Below, one piece after another: positions 25,262-33,913 of a stretch of 64,000 nt of DNA (the first letter of the stretch is position 1; each line of letters starts with the position of its first letter). Origin of the DNA: JBFAPK01 sp040676675 (GTDB lineage: Bacteria > Actinomycetota > Actinomycetes > Mycobacteriales > Micromonosporaceae); assembly GCF_040676675.1 (NCBI RefSeq), contig NZ_JBFAPK010000036.1, forward strand, positions 28,510 to 92,509. The letters run 5' to 3'. The notes beneath the pieces are model-generated. The model searched no databases, was not told where the DNA came from, and worked only from the letters and a program-made list of their open reading frames with translations. Both the position numbers and the translations under genes were made by a program.

Positions 25262-27513
25262 CCACCAACATCGGCCGGCCGGTGCCCCGCGTCGACGGGC
25301 GGCAGAAGGTCACGGGCGCCGCCCGGTACACCGCCGAGACCGTGCTGCCCGGCCTGCTGCACGCCACGATCGTCGGCGCCACCATCGCCCACGGGCGAGT
25401 CGTCGCCGTCGACACCTCGGCGGCGCGGACCGCCGACGGCGTCGTCGCCGTCTACACCCACGAGAACCTGCCGAAGATCCCCGGACAGCCGCACCTGATC
25501 CCCTCGCTCTTCGGCTTCCCCGCGCCCGGCCAGAGCCACTTCCCGCTCCAGGACGACCGGATCCACTTCGCCGGCCAACCGGTCGCCGTCGTGGTCGCGG
25601 AGGAGCACGAGCAGGCGCAGTACGCCGCCCGCCTGGTCCGGGTCGAGTACGCCCCGGAGCCCTCGATCACCACGGTCGAGCAGGGACGGGAGCAGGCGTA
25701 CGAGCCGGAGCGGATCTTCGGTGGGTTCGTCCCGGCCCGTACCGAGCGGGGCGACGTGGCGGCCGGGCTGGCCGAGGCGGACGTACGGGTCGACGCCACG
25801 TACCGGCTCGCCGCCAACCACCACCACCCGATCGAGCCCTCGGCGACGGTCGCGGTCTGGGACGGCGACCAGGTCACGGTCCACGACACGACGATGGGGA
25901 TCAAGGCCACCCAGCTCACCGTCTCGGCCCTGCTCGGGCTGCACCCGACGCAGGTCCGCGTGCTCACCCGGTTCGTCGGCGGCAGCTTCGGCGCCAAGGC
26001 GATGGTCTGGCCGCACGTGGCGCTCACGGCGCACGTCGCCCGGCAGGTCGGGCGCCCGGTCAAGCTGGTGCTGACCCGGCCCCAGATGTCCGCCGCGCAC
26101 GGGCACCGGGAGGCCCAGGAACACCGGGTCGCGGTGGGGGTCCGCCGCGACGGCACGCTGACCGCGATCCAGCACCAGAAGATCTCGGTCACCTCGCCCT
26201 TCGACGACTGGGCCGAGCCGGTCGTCGGGGTCTCCTCGTCGATCTACCGCTGCGCCAACTTCTCCGGCGTGCACCGGCTGGTCCGGGGCAACACGATGAC
26301 GCCGACCTTCACCCGGGGACCGGGCGAGGCGGCCGGCATGTTCGCGCTCGAATCCACCCTGGACGAGGTCGCCGAGCGGCTCGGGATCGACCCGGTCGAA
26401 CTGCGGCTGCGCAACCTCTCGGAGACCGACCAGAACACCGGCAAGCCCTGGTCGAGCAGCGGGGTGGCGGAGTGCTTCGCCCGGGGCGCCGCCCGCTTCG
26501 GCTGGGACCCCGACCGTACGCCGCGCCGCCGCCGCGACGGGCACTGGCTGATCGGTACCGGGGTCGCCACCTCGGCCTACCCGGTCGTCTACTCGGCCCA
26601 GGTCCAGCGGGCCCGCGCCCGCCTCTACTCCGACGGCACCGCCGTGGTGGAGACCGGCACGCAGGAGTTCGGTACCGGCGTCTCGACGGTGATGGGGCAG
26701 GTCGCGGCGGACGCCCTCGGGCTGGCGCTGGACCGGGTCCGGTTCGAGTTCGGCGACACGAACATGCCGAACAGCAGCGCGACCGTGGGCTCCGCCGGCG
26801 CCGGCTCAATCAGCGCCGCCGTGCACCGCGCCGGCACCGCCCTGCGGGACCAGCTGGTCGGGCGGGCGGTCGCGGACCCGGGGTCGCCGCTGCACGGCGC
26901 GGCGCCGGAGTCGGTCGTCGTCACCGACGGCCGGATGGCGCTGCGCGACGACCCGGAGGTCGGCGAGACGTACGGCGAGCTGATGCACCGCGGCCTGCAG
27001 GGCGAGGTCGAGGCGATCGGCGAGTGGCGGCCGACCGGGTTCGACGCCCCGTTCGGGATGATGACCTTCGGGGCGCAGTTCGCCGAGGTCGCGGTCGACG
27101 AGGACCTGGGGCTGGTCCGGGTCCGCCGGCTGGTCGGCGCGTTCGCCCCCGGGCGGGTACTGAACCGCAGCACCGCCCGCAGCCAGCTGATGGGCGGGAT
27201 GATCTGGGGCATGGGCCAGGCGCTGCTGGAGGGCAACGAGTTCGACCCCCGGTCCGGCCGGTGGGCGAACAACGGCCTGGGCGAGTACCTGGTGGCGGTC
27301 AACGCCGACGTCCCCGAGGTGGAGATCGAACTCGTGGAGGTCGAGGACCGGCTGGTCAACCCGCTCGGGGTCAAGGGGGTGGGCGAGATCGGGCTGGTCG
27401 GCACGGCCGCCGCGATCGCCAACGCCGTGCACCACGCCACCGGCCAGCGGGTACGCGACCTGCCGATCACCGTCGAGCAGCTGCTCCCGGCCGTACCGTT
27501 CGGCGGGTCATGA
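25258..27513 (+). CDS. paoC: PaoC-like molybdenum cofactor-binding subunit
   Basis: The 751-residue catalytic subunit belongs to the xanthine oxidase family. It has GGSFGAKAMVWPHVALTAHV and the molybdopterin-contacting TRGPGEAAGMFALESTLDEV. It also has the QEFGTGVSTVMGQVAADALG region and the active-site base Glu710 in GVKGVGEIG. It probably oxidises aldehydes to carboxylic acids at a Mo=S centre, with the cofactor possibly being the cytosine dinucleotide form, as in E. coli PaoABC. The start ATG overlaps paoB by 4 bp. The neighbouring xdhC supports sulfuration of the cofactor. The physiological substrate is unknown. Confidence 0.9.
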   Translation: MTTNIGRPVPRVDGRQKVTGAARYTAETVLPGLLHATIVGATIAHGRVVAVDTSAARTADGVVAVYTHENLPKIPGQPHLIPSLFGFPAPGQSHFPLQDDRIHFAGQPVAVVVAEEHEQAQYAARLVRVEYAPEPSITTVEQGREQAYEPERIFGGFVPARTERGDVAAGLAEADVRVDATYRLAANHHHPIEPSATVAVWDGDQVTVHDTTMGIKATQLTVSALLGLHPTQVRVLTRFVGGSFGAKAMVWPHVALTAHVARQVGRPVKLVLTRPQMSAAHGHREAQEHRVAVGVRRDGTLTAIQHQKISVTSPFDDWAEPVVGVSSSIYRCANFSGVHRLVRGNTMTPTFTRGPGEAAGMFALESTLDEVAERLGIDPVELRLRNLSETDQNTGKPWSSSGVAECFARGAARFGWDPDRTPRRRRDGHWLIGTGVATSAYPVVYSAQVQRARARLYSDGTAVVETGTQEFGTGVSTVMGQVAADALGLALDRVRFEFGDTNMPNSSATVGSAGAGSISAAVHRAGTALRDQLVGRAVADPGSPLHGAAPESVVVTDGRMALRDDPEVGETYGELMHRGLQGEVEAIGEWRPTGFDAPFGMMTFGAQFAEVAVDEDLGLVRVRRLVGAFAPGRVLNRSTARSQLMGGMIWGMGQALLEGNEFDPRSGRWANNGLGEYLVAVNADVPEVEIELVEVEDRLVNPLGVKGVGEIGLVGTAAAIANAVHHATGQRVRDLPITVEQLLPAVPFGGS

Positions 27514-28574
27514 CCGGACCGGCGGCTGCCCGGGCCGAGCGGGGCGGGCCGGAGGCCGCCCAGCCCCGCACCGGGCTCGCCGGACTGGTGATCGTCGTCG
27601 GAGTCTTCTTCCTCGTCGCGTTCGGCGCCGGCGGTGCGGAGAACTCGCTGCGGGTGGTCGGTCCGCTCGCCACCTTCGGGCTGCCGGTGGTCGCCACGAT
27701 CGCCTTCTGGTGGAACGACTGGCCCGGCACCAACCTGCGGGCCGGCTGGTCGGGGCTGGTCGACACGGTCGTCGCGGTCGCCGCCGCGGTGCTGCTCACC
27801 CTGCTGGGGCAGGCCGTGGTGGGCGAGGTGGACCCCGTGGCGCTCCTGGACGCCGCGCCGGGGCCGGGGCACAGCGCCACCTTCCCGGCCACGCTGCCGC
27901 TGGCCGCCGCCGTCTTCACCGCCATCCTCCAGCTCACCCTGGTCACCGAGGGATGGCCGGTACGGCGGCTGCCCCGGCTCCCTTCGGGTATCGCCGCGCT
28001 GATCCTCTGCTGGCTCCTCGGCGCGGTGGTATACCTGCTCGTGGTGCACCCGCGCGGGCCGGTGCCGGGTGCCGTCTTCGGCGCCTGGCTCACCGCCGTG
28101 GGGGTCTGGCAGGTGCTGTGTCACGTGGTGCTGCGCGGCTGGCCGCTGTCGACGATCCGGCCGGACGGCTACCGCCGGTTGGTCGGCAACGTGGCGGTCG
28201 TGGCGGCCGGCTGGGCGACGTACCTGCCGCTGCGCGCGGCCGGCTGGGAACCGGACCGGATCGGCGCAGTCGGCGGCTGCGTCATCGCCGCCGGGCTCGT
28301 CGTCGGCCTGCTCTTCGAACCGTGGCCGACCGACCGGCTGGCCCCCGCGACCGGGCGATGGGCGGTACTGGCGATCGTGGTGGCGCTCTCCGCGCTGCTC
28401 TACGGCGTGCTGTCCGCGTACGCCCGGCAGGTCGCATGGCGGCCGGGCGCGAGCGCCGACGACTGGATCACCTTCGCGGCGCTCGACGCGCTCGGCCTCG
28501 GCGTGATCCTGCACGTGGCGATCTGGCGACGCTGGCCGGTCGCCGCGGTGACCCGCGCGGCGGATCGCGCATGA
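27510..28574 (+). CDS. Multi-pass membrane protein in the pao operon
   Basis: The 354-residue protein has about nine hydrophobic segments and no soluble domain. Notable loops are FWWNDWPGTNLRAGWSGLVD and HVVLRGWPLSTIRPDGYRRL. I do not recognise a transporter family. It overlaps paoC by 4 bp (ATGA) and is followed by a SnoaL-like gene and xdhC, so it belongs to the same transcript. It could carry the substrate or anchor the oxidoreductase, but the sequence shows no motif for either. E. coli paoABCD has no such gene. Confidence 0.75.
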   Translation: MTGPAAARAERGGPEAAQPRTGLAGLVIVVGVFFLVAFGAGGAENSLRVVGPLATFGLPVVATIAFWWNDWPGTNLRAGWSGLVDTVVAVAAAVLLTLLGQAVVGEVDPVALLDAAPGPGHSATFPATLPLAAAVFTAILQLTLVTEGWPVRRLPRLPSGIAALILCWLLGAVVYLLVVHPRGPVPGAVFGAWLTAVGVWQVLCHVVLRGWPLSTIRPDGYRRLVGNVAVVAAGWATYLPLRAAGWEPDRIGAVGGCVIAAGLVVGLLFEPWPTDRLAPATGRWAVLAIVVALSALLYGVLSAYARQVAWRPGASADDWITFAALDALGLGVILHVAIWRRWPVAAVTRAADRA

Positions 28575-28604
28575 TGGACGGGCATCGATGACCTTAGGAC
28601 CCGA

Positions 28605-28624
28605 CCCCGCCCGGCCGGGCGGGG
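28605..28624. terminator. 20-bp GC palindrome inside the pao operon
   Basis: CCCCGCCCGG and its reverse complement CCGGGCGGGG are joined without a spacer, giving a perfect palindrome in the 75-bp gap before the SnoaL-like gene. It could attenuate transcription or stabilise the upstream mRNA. There is no T tract. Confidence 0.35.
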
Positions 28625-28649
28625 CGGGCGCGACAGAGCGAGGAGAGGC

Positions 28650-28973
28650 ATGACCGAACAGCTGGACCGGGCGGCCCAGCGGCTGATCGACGCCGCGAAC
28701 GACGGCGACGTCGACGCCTTCCTGGCGGGGTTCACCGAGGACGGGGTAGTGGACGACTGGGGCCGGGAGTTCCGCGGCGCCGACGAGATCCGCGCCTGGA
28801 GCGACGCCGAGTTCATCGGCAAGCGGGTCACCCTGACCGTGGAGCGGGTCGAGCGGCGCGGCGCGGAGAGCGTCGTCGCCGCGCAGGTGGGCGGCGAGGG
28901 GTTCACCGGCCCCAGCCACTTCGCCTTCCGTACCGACGGCGACCGCGTGTCGCGCATGACGATCCGCGGGTAG
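28650..28973 (+). CDS. SnoaL-like / NTF2-like protein
   Basis: The 107-residue protein has the cone-fold pattern of NTF2/SnoaL-like proteins. An N-terminal helix (LDRAAQRLIDAANDGDVDAF) is followed by FTEDGVVDDWGREFRGADEI and then three beta strands. ATG 28650 has GAGGAGAGG upstream. It sits between the membrane protein and xdhC, ending 4 bp before xdhC. Proteins of this family either act as small enzymes or bind ligands; the role in this operon is unknown. Confidence 0.8.
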   Translation: MTEQLDRAAQRLIDAANDGDVDAFLAGFTEDGVVDDWGREFRGADEIRAWSDAEFIGKRVTLTVERVERRGAESVVAAQVGGEGFTGPSHFAFRTDGDRVSRMTIRG

Positions 28974-28977
28974 CGCG

Positions 28978-30126
28978 ATGCGGGACGTACTCGACGACCT
29001 GGAGCGGTGGTGGGCCGAGGGCGAGCCGGTCGGCATGGCCACCGTCGTGGCGACCTGGCGCTCGGCGCCCCGCCCCGCCGGCGCCACCATGCTGGTCGGA
29101 CCGGACGGCGCGGCCGTGGGGAGCCTCTCGGGCGGCTGCGTCGAGGGCGCCGTCTACGAGCTGGCCCGGGAGGTCGCCGGCAGCGGTACGCCCGCCGCGC
29201 AGCGGTACGGCGTCAGCGACTCCGACGCCTTCGCGGTCGGCCTGACCTGCGGCGGCATCCTCGACGTCTACGTGGAACGGGTCGACCGGGACAGCTTCCC
29301 GCAGCTGGACGAGGTGGCCCGGTCGATCCGCGCCGGTACGCCGGTGGCGGTGGTCACCTGCGTCGCGGCGGCGACCGGGCCGGACGGCGGTGATCCCGAG
29401 GGGCGGCTCGGCCGGCGGATGCTGGTCTGGGCCGGCCGCACCGCCGGCTCGCTCGGTACCCGTCGGCTGGACGACGCGGCCACCGACGACGTACGCGGGC
29501 TGCTGGCGGCCGGCCGGACCGGTACCGTCACGTACGGCTACTCCGGCGAGCGCCGGGGCGACGAGCTGACCCTCTTCGTGGCCGCGTACGCTCCTCCGCC
29601 CCGGATGATCGTCCTCGGTGCGATCGACTTCGCCGCCGCGCTGGCCCGGGTCGGCCGATTCCTCGGCTACCGGGTCACCGTCTGCGACGCCCGGCCGGTC
29701 TTCGCCACGGCGCGCCGCTTCCCGGAGGCCGACGAGGTGGTGGTCGACTGGCCGCACCGCTACCTGCGGGCCGAGGCGGAGGCGGGCCGGCTGGACGAGC
29801 GGACCGTGGTCTGCGTGCTGACCCACGACCCGAAGTTCGACGTACCGGTGCTCCAGGTGGCGCTGCGGCTGCCGCTGGCCTACGTCGGCGCGATGGGCTC
29901 GCGGCGTACGCACGAGCAGCGGCTGGCCCAGCTGCGCGCGGCGGGGCTCGCGGAGGCCGAACTGGCCCGGCTCGCCTCCCCGCTCGGCCTCGACCTCGGC
30001 GCCCGTACGCCGGAGGAGACGGCCGTGAGCATCGCCGCCGAGCTGATCTCCGCGCGCTGGGGCGGCAGCGGGGCCCGGCTGTCGACGCTGACCGGCCCGA
30101 TCCACCACGAGGGTCCCGCCGCCTGA
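28978..30126 (+). CDS. xdhC: XdhC/CoxI family cofactor maturation protein
   Basis: The 382-residue protein has the XdhC N-terminal domain (GEPVGMATVVATWRSAPRPA, then SLSGGCVEGAVYELAREV and the LTCGGILDVYVE motif with its conserved Cys). A C-terminal Rossmann domain follows (MIVLGAIDFAAALARVGRFL, PLAYVGAMGSRRTHEQRLAQ). XdhC-type proteins bind the molybdenum cofactor and deliver the sulfurated form to their partner enzyme. It matches the role of PaoD in the E. coli system. It is the last gene of the operon, 4 bp after the SnoaL-like gene. Confidence 0.9.
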   Translation: MRDVLDDLERWWAEGEPVGMATVVATWRSAPRPAGATMLVGPDGAAVGSLSGGCVEGAVYELAREVAGSGTPAAQRYGVSDSDAFAVGLTCGGILDVYVERVDRDSFPQLDEVARSIRAGTPVAVVTCVAAATGPDGGDPEGRLGRRMLVWAGRTAGSLGTRRLDDAATDDVRGLLAAGRTGTVTYGYSGERRGDELTLFVAAYAPPPRMIVLGAIDFAAALARVGRFLGYRVTVCDARPVFATARRFPEADEVVVDWPHRYLRAEAEAGRLDERTVVCVLTHDPKFDVPVLQVALRLPLAYVGAMGSRRTHEQRLAQLRAAGLAEAELARLASPLGLDLGARTPEETAVSIAAELISARWGGSGARLSTLTGPIHHEGPAA

Positions 30127-30218
30127 ACCACTCGGTCCCGCGCGCGGAGCCCGCACCTGCTGATTTGAGGGTTTCCGCCGGTAAGCCTGGACAAAACCGG
30201 CAGAAGTCTCTAATTGCA

Positions 30219-30240
30219 GCTTCAATGAGAAAATTGAAGC
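30219..30240. promoter_or_regulatory. Inverted repeat abutting the DUF6194 start
   Basis: GCTTCAAT (30219-30226), a 6-bp spacer gagaaa and ATTGAAGC (30233-30240) form a perfect 8-bp-arm repeat that ends exactly before the ATG at 30241. The patch is AT-rich against a GC-rich background. It may be an operator or a leader hairpin that affects translation. If the true start is ATG 30256, the repeat lies in the ribosome-binding zone. Confidence 0.45.
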
Positions 30241-30726
30241 ATGCATGCCGACGAAATGAAGCGGTACATCTGCCAGACGTTCGACGGGGTCAGGGTCCTG
30301 GAGGCCGCGGGCGACACCTTCCTCCTGTACGACCCGGCGGGCGATCTTCCCCCCGAGCGGCAGCTGCCGTTCGCGACGATCATCACGGGCGACCACCCGT
30401 ACGACAGCGTGTCCAAGCTGGACCGGCCGGACACGTACCGGCTCAACATCGGGCTCACCAAGGCCACGTACACCGAGCGGTTCGGTCCCGTTCCGACGGA
30501 GCGCGACCCGGACGGCGTCTTCGCCACCGGCTTCGACTACACCGCGGCGGACCAGCTCATGCCGCACCCGATCTACGCGGGGCAGCACTGGGTCTGCGTG
30601 CTGAACCCGGGCGAGGCCACCTGGGAGACGGTCCGGACGCTGCTGGCCGAGGCGCACGCGTTCGCGGCCCGCAAGTACGCCAACCACCAGGCCCGCCGCG
30701 AGCGCGACCCGGAGCGGGCCGGGTAG
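30241..30726 (+). CDS. DUF6194 family protein
   Basis: The 161-residue protein has the pattern I recall for DUF6194: a central HPYDSVSKLDRPDTYRLNIG segment and a C-terminal ADQLMPHPIYAGQHWVCVLN followed by PG and a helix with AARKYANHQARRER. There are no signal peptide or membrane segments. No activity is known to me for this family. The start may be 30241 or 30256 (MKRYICQTF). It stands alone after xdhC and before a large palindrome. Confidence 0.75.
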   Translation: MHADEMKRYICQTFDGVRVLEAAGDTFLLYDPAGDLPPERQLPFATIITGDHPYDSVSKLDRPDTYRLNIGLTKATYTERFGPVPTERDPDGVFATGFDYTAADQLMPHPIYAGQHWVCVLNPGEATWETVRTLLAEAHAFAARKYANHQARRERDPERAG

Positions 30727-30824
30727 CGAGCGACCGAGGGCCGCCGCGCGGCGCCGACGCCCGCCGGGCTGGCTGGCTGGCTGGCGGGTGCATCCTCGCC
30801 GCCGTGGCGGGCCGGAAAAGTAAG

Positions 30825-30892
30825 TCGCTCTTTTCGCTCCACACCTTCGAGGTTGTGATCACATCGAATTCGATGTGGAGGGAAAAGAGCGA
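30825..30892. repeat. 68-bp imperfect palindrome between convergent genes
   Basis: The arms TCGCTCTTTTCGCTCCACA (30825-30843) and TGTGGAGGGAAAAGAGCGA (30874-30892) pair at 18 of 19 positions. At the exact centre of the dyad (30858/30859) lies the perfect palindrome TGTGATCACA (30854-30863), and TCGAATTCGA lies at 30864-30873. The element is far more AT-rich than its surroundings. It lies between the convergent DUF6194 and HAAS membrane genes, so it may act as a bidirectional terminator. The shared centre also fits a protein-binding dyad or a small mobile or cruciform element. Confidence 0.6.
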
Positions 30893-30994
30893 ACCACTTT
30901 CGCCAGGGTCACTCAGCGTGCCCGCACTGGTCACCTACGACCATTGGCTCGGCCGGTCGGGACCGGGCTCCGAGCGGGCCCGGCCGGCCGGGCG

Positions 30995-31828
30995 TCAGCG
31001 CGTCGCGGCGCGGGCGAGCCGGCGGGTTACCGCGAGGTGCCAGGTGAGCGCCGAGAGCGCGGCCAGCAGCGAACCGGCCGCGACGATGAGGTGCGGATAG
31101 ATCCCCATCCCCATCGGTACGCCGAACAGGCCCCGGTCGAGCCCGAGGGGCAGCCCGGTCGCGTACGGGGTCGCCGGGAACAGCGCGAACCCGACGCAGA
31201 GCAGCCCGAAGCAGGCCGCCGCCGCGAGCGGGAACCGCCGGGGCGACCGCCCCAGCCCGGCCCGCCGGGCGACGAGGCGACGGGCCAGTAGCGCCACCGC
31301 GCCGACCAGCAGCAGGACCAGCCCGGCCGTGGCGTTGCTCCGCAGGTCCGACGCGCTGGACGTGCAGGCGCCGGCGCCGGCGGGTGGCAGGTGACCACCG
31401 GCCAGGCAGGACGGTGCAGCCGGCGGGTGCAGGCGGAGCAGGGTCGCCAGTTCGACCACCTTGGCCAGGTAGGTGGCGGCCAGCAGCAGCAGAACCAGCC
31501 CCGCGAGCAGCCAGCCGCCCGACACGAGCGCGCCGGCGGCGCGGGCCCGGGCGGCGCGGCGTACCTGCCGGGCGACCACCTCCGGCGGGCCGAACCGGGC
31601 TACCGCCTCCCGTTCGGCCCGGGCCACCGGCACGCCGCGGGCCGTCTCCGCGCCGACGGCGGTACGCAGGTGGTCCTCCGTCTCGGCCAGGAGCCGGCGT
31701 CCCGCGGCCCCCGTACCCGCGAGGTGGTCGAACATCTCGTCGAGGTACCGGTCGACCGCGTCGCCCGGACCCCCGGCTCCCGGACCCCCGCCGCCCTCCG
31801 GCCGGTCCGCGTCATCAATCTCGCTCAT
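30995..31828 (-). CDS. HAAS-type permease-prefix membrane protein
   Basis: The 277-residue protein has an N-terminal helical 'HAAS/permease prefix' domain (DAVDRYLDEMFDHLAGTGAA, then RRLLAETEDHLRTAV and AVARFGPPEVVARQV). Four or five transmembrane segments follow. HAAS domains typically partner a PadR regulator encoded next door. Here the PadR gene overlaps it by 4 bp (ATGA at 31825-31828). ATG 31828 is chosen for this overlap. The likely role is signal transmission between membrane state and PadR, by family analogy. Confidence 0.8.
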   Translation of the reverse strand: MSEIDDADRPEGGGGPGAGGPGDAVDRYLDEMFDHLAGTGAAGRRLLAETEDHLRTAVGAETARGVPVARAEREAVARFGPPEVVARQVRRAARARAAGALVSGGWLLAGLVLLLLAATYLAKVVELATLLRLHPPAAPSCLAGGHLPPAGAGACTSSASDLRSNATAGLVLLLVGAVALLARRLVARRAGLGRSPRRFPLAAAACFGLLCVGFALFPATPYATGLPLGLDRGLFGVPMGMGIYPHLIVAAGSLLAALSALTWHLAVTRRLARAATR

Positions 31829-32157
31829 ACCATTCCCTCCGCGATCTCCGGTCCCAGGACCGCTCGTACGCCCCGCGCGAAGCTCCACCACTCCCCCTGC
31901 TTGGTGACGAGCGCGGCGTTGCCCGAGGCGGTGAGTGCGTAGACCCGCCGCCGTCGCGGCGCGCTGGTGTCCCACCGGCTGACCACCAGTCCGTCCCGTT
32001 CGAGCCGGTGCAGCGCCGGGTAGACGGTCCCCTCCGGCAGCGCGAACGCGCCGTCGGAGCGCTCCCTCAGGGCGACGATCAGCGCGTAGCCGTGCACCGG
32101 GCCGGTGTGCCGCAACGTGCCGAGCAGCAGCAGGTCGAGGTGCCCCCGAAGGTCCAT
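31825..32157 (-). CDS. PadR family transcriptional regulator
   Basis: The 110-residue winged-helix protein of the short PadR class has LDLLLLGTLRHTGPVHGYAL, LPEGTVYPALHRLERDGLVV and the wing SRWDTSAPRRRRVYALTASG. PadR dimers repress their own operon. ATG 32157 lies directly after an operator-like cluster of CCTAG motifs at 32158-32188. The gene is coupled to the HAAS membrane protein. The MFS gene upstream (32190-33776) is on the same strand and ends just before the operator, so it may be co-regulated only by read-through. Confidence 0.88.
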   Translation of the reverse strand: MDLRGHLDLLLLGTLRHTGPVHGYALIVALRERSDGAFALPEGTVYPALHRLERDGLVVSRWDTSAPRRRRVYALTASGNAALVTKQGEWWSFARGVRAVLGPEIAEGMV

Positions 32158-32188
32158 ACCTAGAAGCCTAGGCATAGGCACGCTAGGT
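32158..32188. promoter_or_regulatory. PadR operator/promoter
   Basis: ACCTAG at 32158, GCCTAGGC at 32166-32173 and CTAGGT at 32183-32188 form nested dyads directly upstream of the PadR start. Repeated CCTAG/CTAGG motifs overlapping the promoter fit PadR autorepression. The MFS gene ends only 2 bp away at 32190. Confidence 0.5.
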
Positions 32189-32189
32189 G

Positions 32190-33776
32190 TCAACGCGAGG
32201 CGGCGCGGTCGGCGGCGGAGGCGGTGGCGACGTCCACGGGGTAGCTGCGGCGGGCGAGCAGCATGAGCAGCCCGTTGGCGAGCAGCGGCAGGAGCATGAT
32301 GAGGAAGGCGTCCTGCAGCCCGCTGGCGCGGTCCCCCGTTCCGCCCCCGCCCCCGTCGCCGAGGACGTCGGCGACCAGCCCGAAGGTCGCCGGGGCGACG
32401 GCCTCCGCGGCGAGGCGCAGCACGGTACGCAGGCTCTCGGCCCGGCCCCACATGCTGGCCGGGACGATGTCGAGCCGGGCGGCGTCCAGCGGCGGGTTCG
32501 CGGCCGCGAGCGCGGCGGTACCGAGCACGATCGCCGGCAGCGCCAGGGCGAGCGGGGTGAGGACGAAACCGGGCAGCAACAGCAGCGCCGCCAGGGTGAA
32601 GCCGGCGGCGGGCACCAGGATGCGGGCCTCGGTGCGGCCCCGGCGCAGGGCGCGGTCGGTGAACCGGCCGCCGGCCACCGCGCCGACCAGCGCCGCCACG
32701 CCGATGACCACGATGAGCACGCCCAGACCCAGCTGGGAGACGTGGAAGTGCCGGATCGCGAAGACGACCACGAACGTGCGCAGCCCGGCGAAGAAGAAGT
32801 AGCCGGTGGCCGAGGCGATGATCAGCAGCCGGTTGCTCGGGATGCGCAGCAGGAAGACGGTGGCGCGCAGCAGCGACATCTCCTCGTCCTCCGGCCGGAG
32901 CACCCGCTCCGGCGCGGGTCGGATGCCCCAGGCGTCGACCACGGCGCGGGCCTGGTCGACCTGCCGGCCGCCACCGCCGCCGGGGCGGGCACCGCCGCCC
33001 TCGGGCCCGCCCTCCCCCGCGCCGCCGCTGGTGCCGGCACCGTCGGACGCGGCGGCACCCTCGGGCGCGGCCCGCTCGCCCGCGCCGTCCTCCCGCGGAT
33101 CGCCGGGCAGCCAACCCGCCCCGCCCCGGGCCGGTTCGGGCAGTTGCCGCCACACGCTCACGGCCAGCGCGAGGCTCGCGGCGGCCAGCAGGAAGAACGC
33201 GTACCGCCAGGAGAACGTCGCGGCGATCTCGCCGCCGACGAGCAACCCGGCACCGGCACCGGCGATCTCGCCGGTGAGGATCCAGCCGAGCACGGCGGCC
33301 CGGTCGGCGGGCGGGATGAAGTCGCCGGTCAGCGAAACCACCACCGGACCCGAGGCGGCGACCGCCGCGCCGAGCAGCAGGCGGGAGGCGAGCAGCCACT
33401 CGTAGTCGGGGGCCAGTCCGCCGGCCACCATCGCCACGGCCCAGACGGCGATCACCACGGCGAGCAGGCGGGCCCGGTGCAGCCGGTCGGCCAGTACGCC
33501 CATCGGTATGGCCGCGACCACCCCGACGCCCGCCGACGCGCTCGCCAGCAGCCCCAACTGGGCGTGGCCGATCTCCAGGTCGGCCTCCAACTGCGCGGCG
33601 GAGGCGCCGATGGTGCCGGTGTCGGCGGTGTTCAGTCCGAGCACGGCGGCGAGCAGCAGCACCACCCGCAGCCGGCCCGGTCCGCCCAGGGTCCTGCGGG
33701 CGCGCCGGTCGACCCAGCCGGCGACCGCCGCGCCGGGACCGGTGCCGTCGCCGGCCCTCGGGCGCGCACCCGCCAT
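32190..33776 (-). CDS. MFS transporter with large central loop
   Basis: The 528-residue MFS protein has a first-half motif MGVLADRLHRARLLAVVIAV and a second-half GGRFTDRALRRGRTEARILV. Between helices 6 and 7 a loop of about 90 residues is rich in Gly, Pro, Glu and Ala (GAGERAAPEGAAASDGAGTS onward). The helix 2-3 motif and the LNTADTGTIGASAAQLEADL segment resemble Spinster-like MFS members. The ATG at 33776 follows a 137-bp gap without recognisable sites. The substrate is unknown. Confidence 0.85.
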   Translation of the reverse strand: MAGARPRAGDGTGPGAAVAGWVDRRARRTLGGPGRLRVVLLLAAVLGLNTADTGTIGASAAQLEADLEIGHAQLGLLASASAGVGVVAAIPMGVLADRLHRARLLAVVIAVWAVAMVAGGLAPDYEWLLASRLLLGAAVAASGPVVVSLTGDFIPPADRAAVLGWILTGEIAGAGAGLLVGGEIAATFSWRYAFFLLAAASLALAVSVWRQLPEPARGGAGWLPGDPREDGAGERAAPEGAAASDGAGTSGGAGEGGPEGGGARPGGGGGRQVDQARAVVDAWGIRPAPERVLRPEDEEMSLLRATVFLLRIPSNRLLIIASATGYFFFAGLRTFVVVFAIRHFHVSQLGLGVLIVVIGVAALVGAVAGGRFTDRALRRGRTEARILVPAAGFTLAALLLLPGFVLTPLALALPAIVLGTAALAAANPPLDAARLDIVPASMWGRAESLRTVLRLAAEAVAPATFGLVADVLGDGGGGGTGDRASGLQDAFLIMLLPLLANGLLMLLARRSYPVDVATASAADRAASR

Positions 33777-33913
33777 CCCCGCCCCCGATCGCCGGATAGG
33801 CCCGGCGTACCCCGATCGACGGTCCCGACACCTGGCACGACGGTTGTCCGGGAATGGTCCCGCCGGTCGGGGCCGGGCGGGAGAGCCGCGTGGCTCCGGT
33901 ACGGCGGGGGCCG

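Noticed and set aside
26625..29090. An 821-codon minus-strand frame across paoC and the membrane protein
   Set aside because: Composition is Arg/Ser/Pro-rich with no motif, while the plus strand encodes well-supported operon genes.
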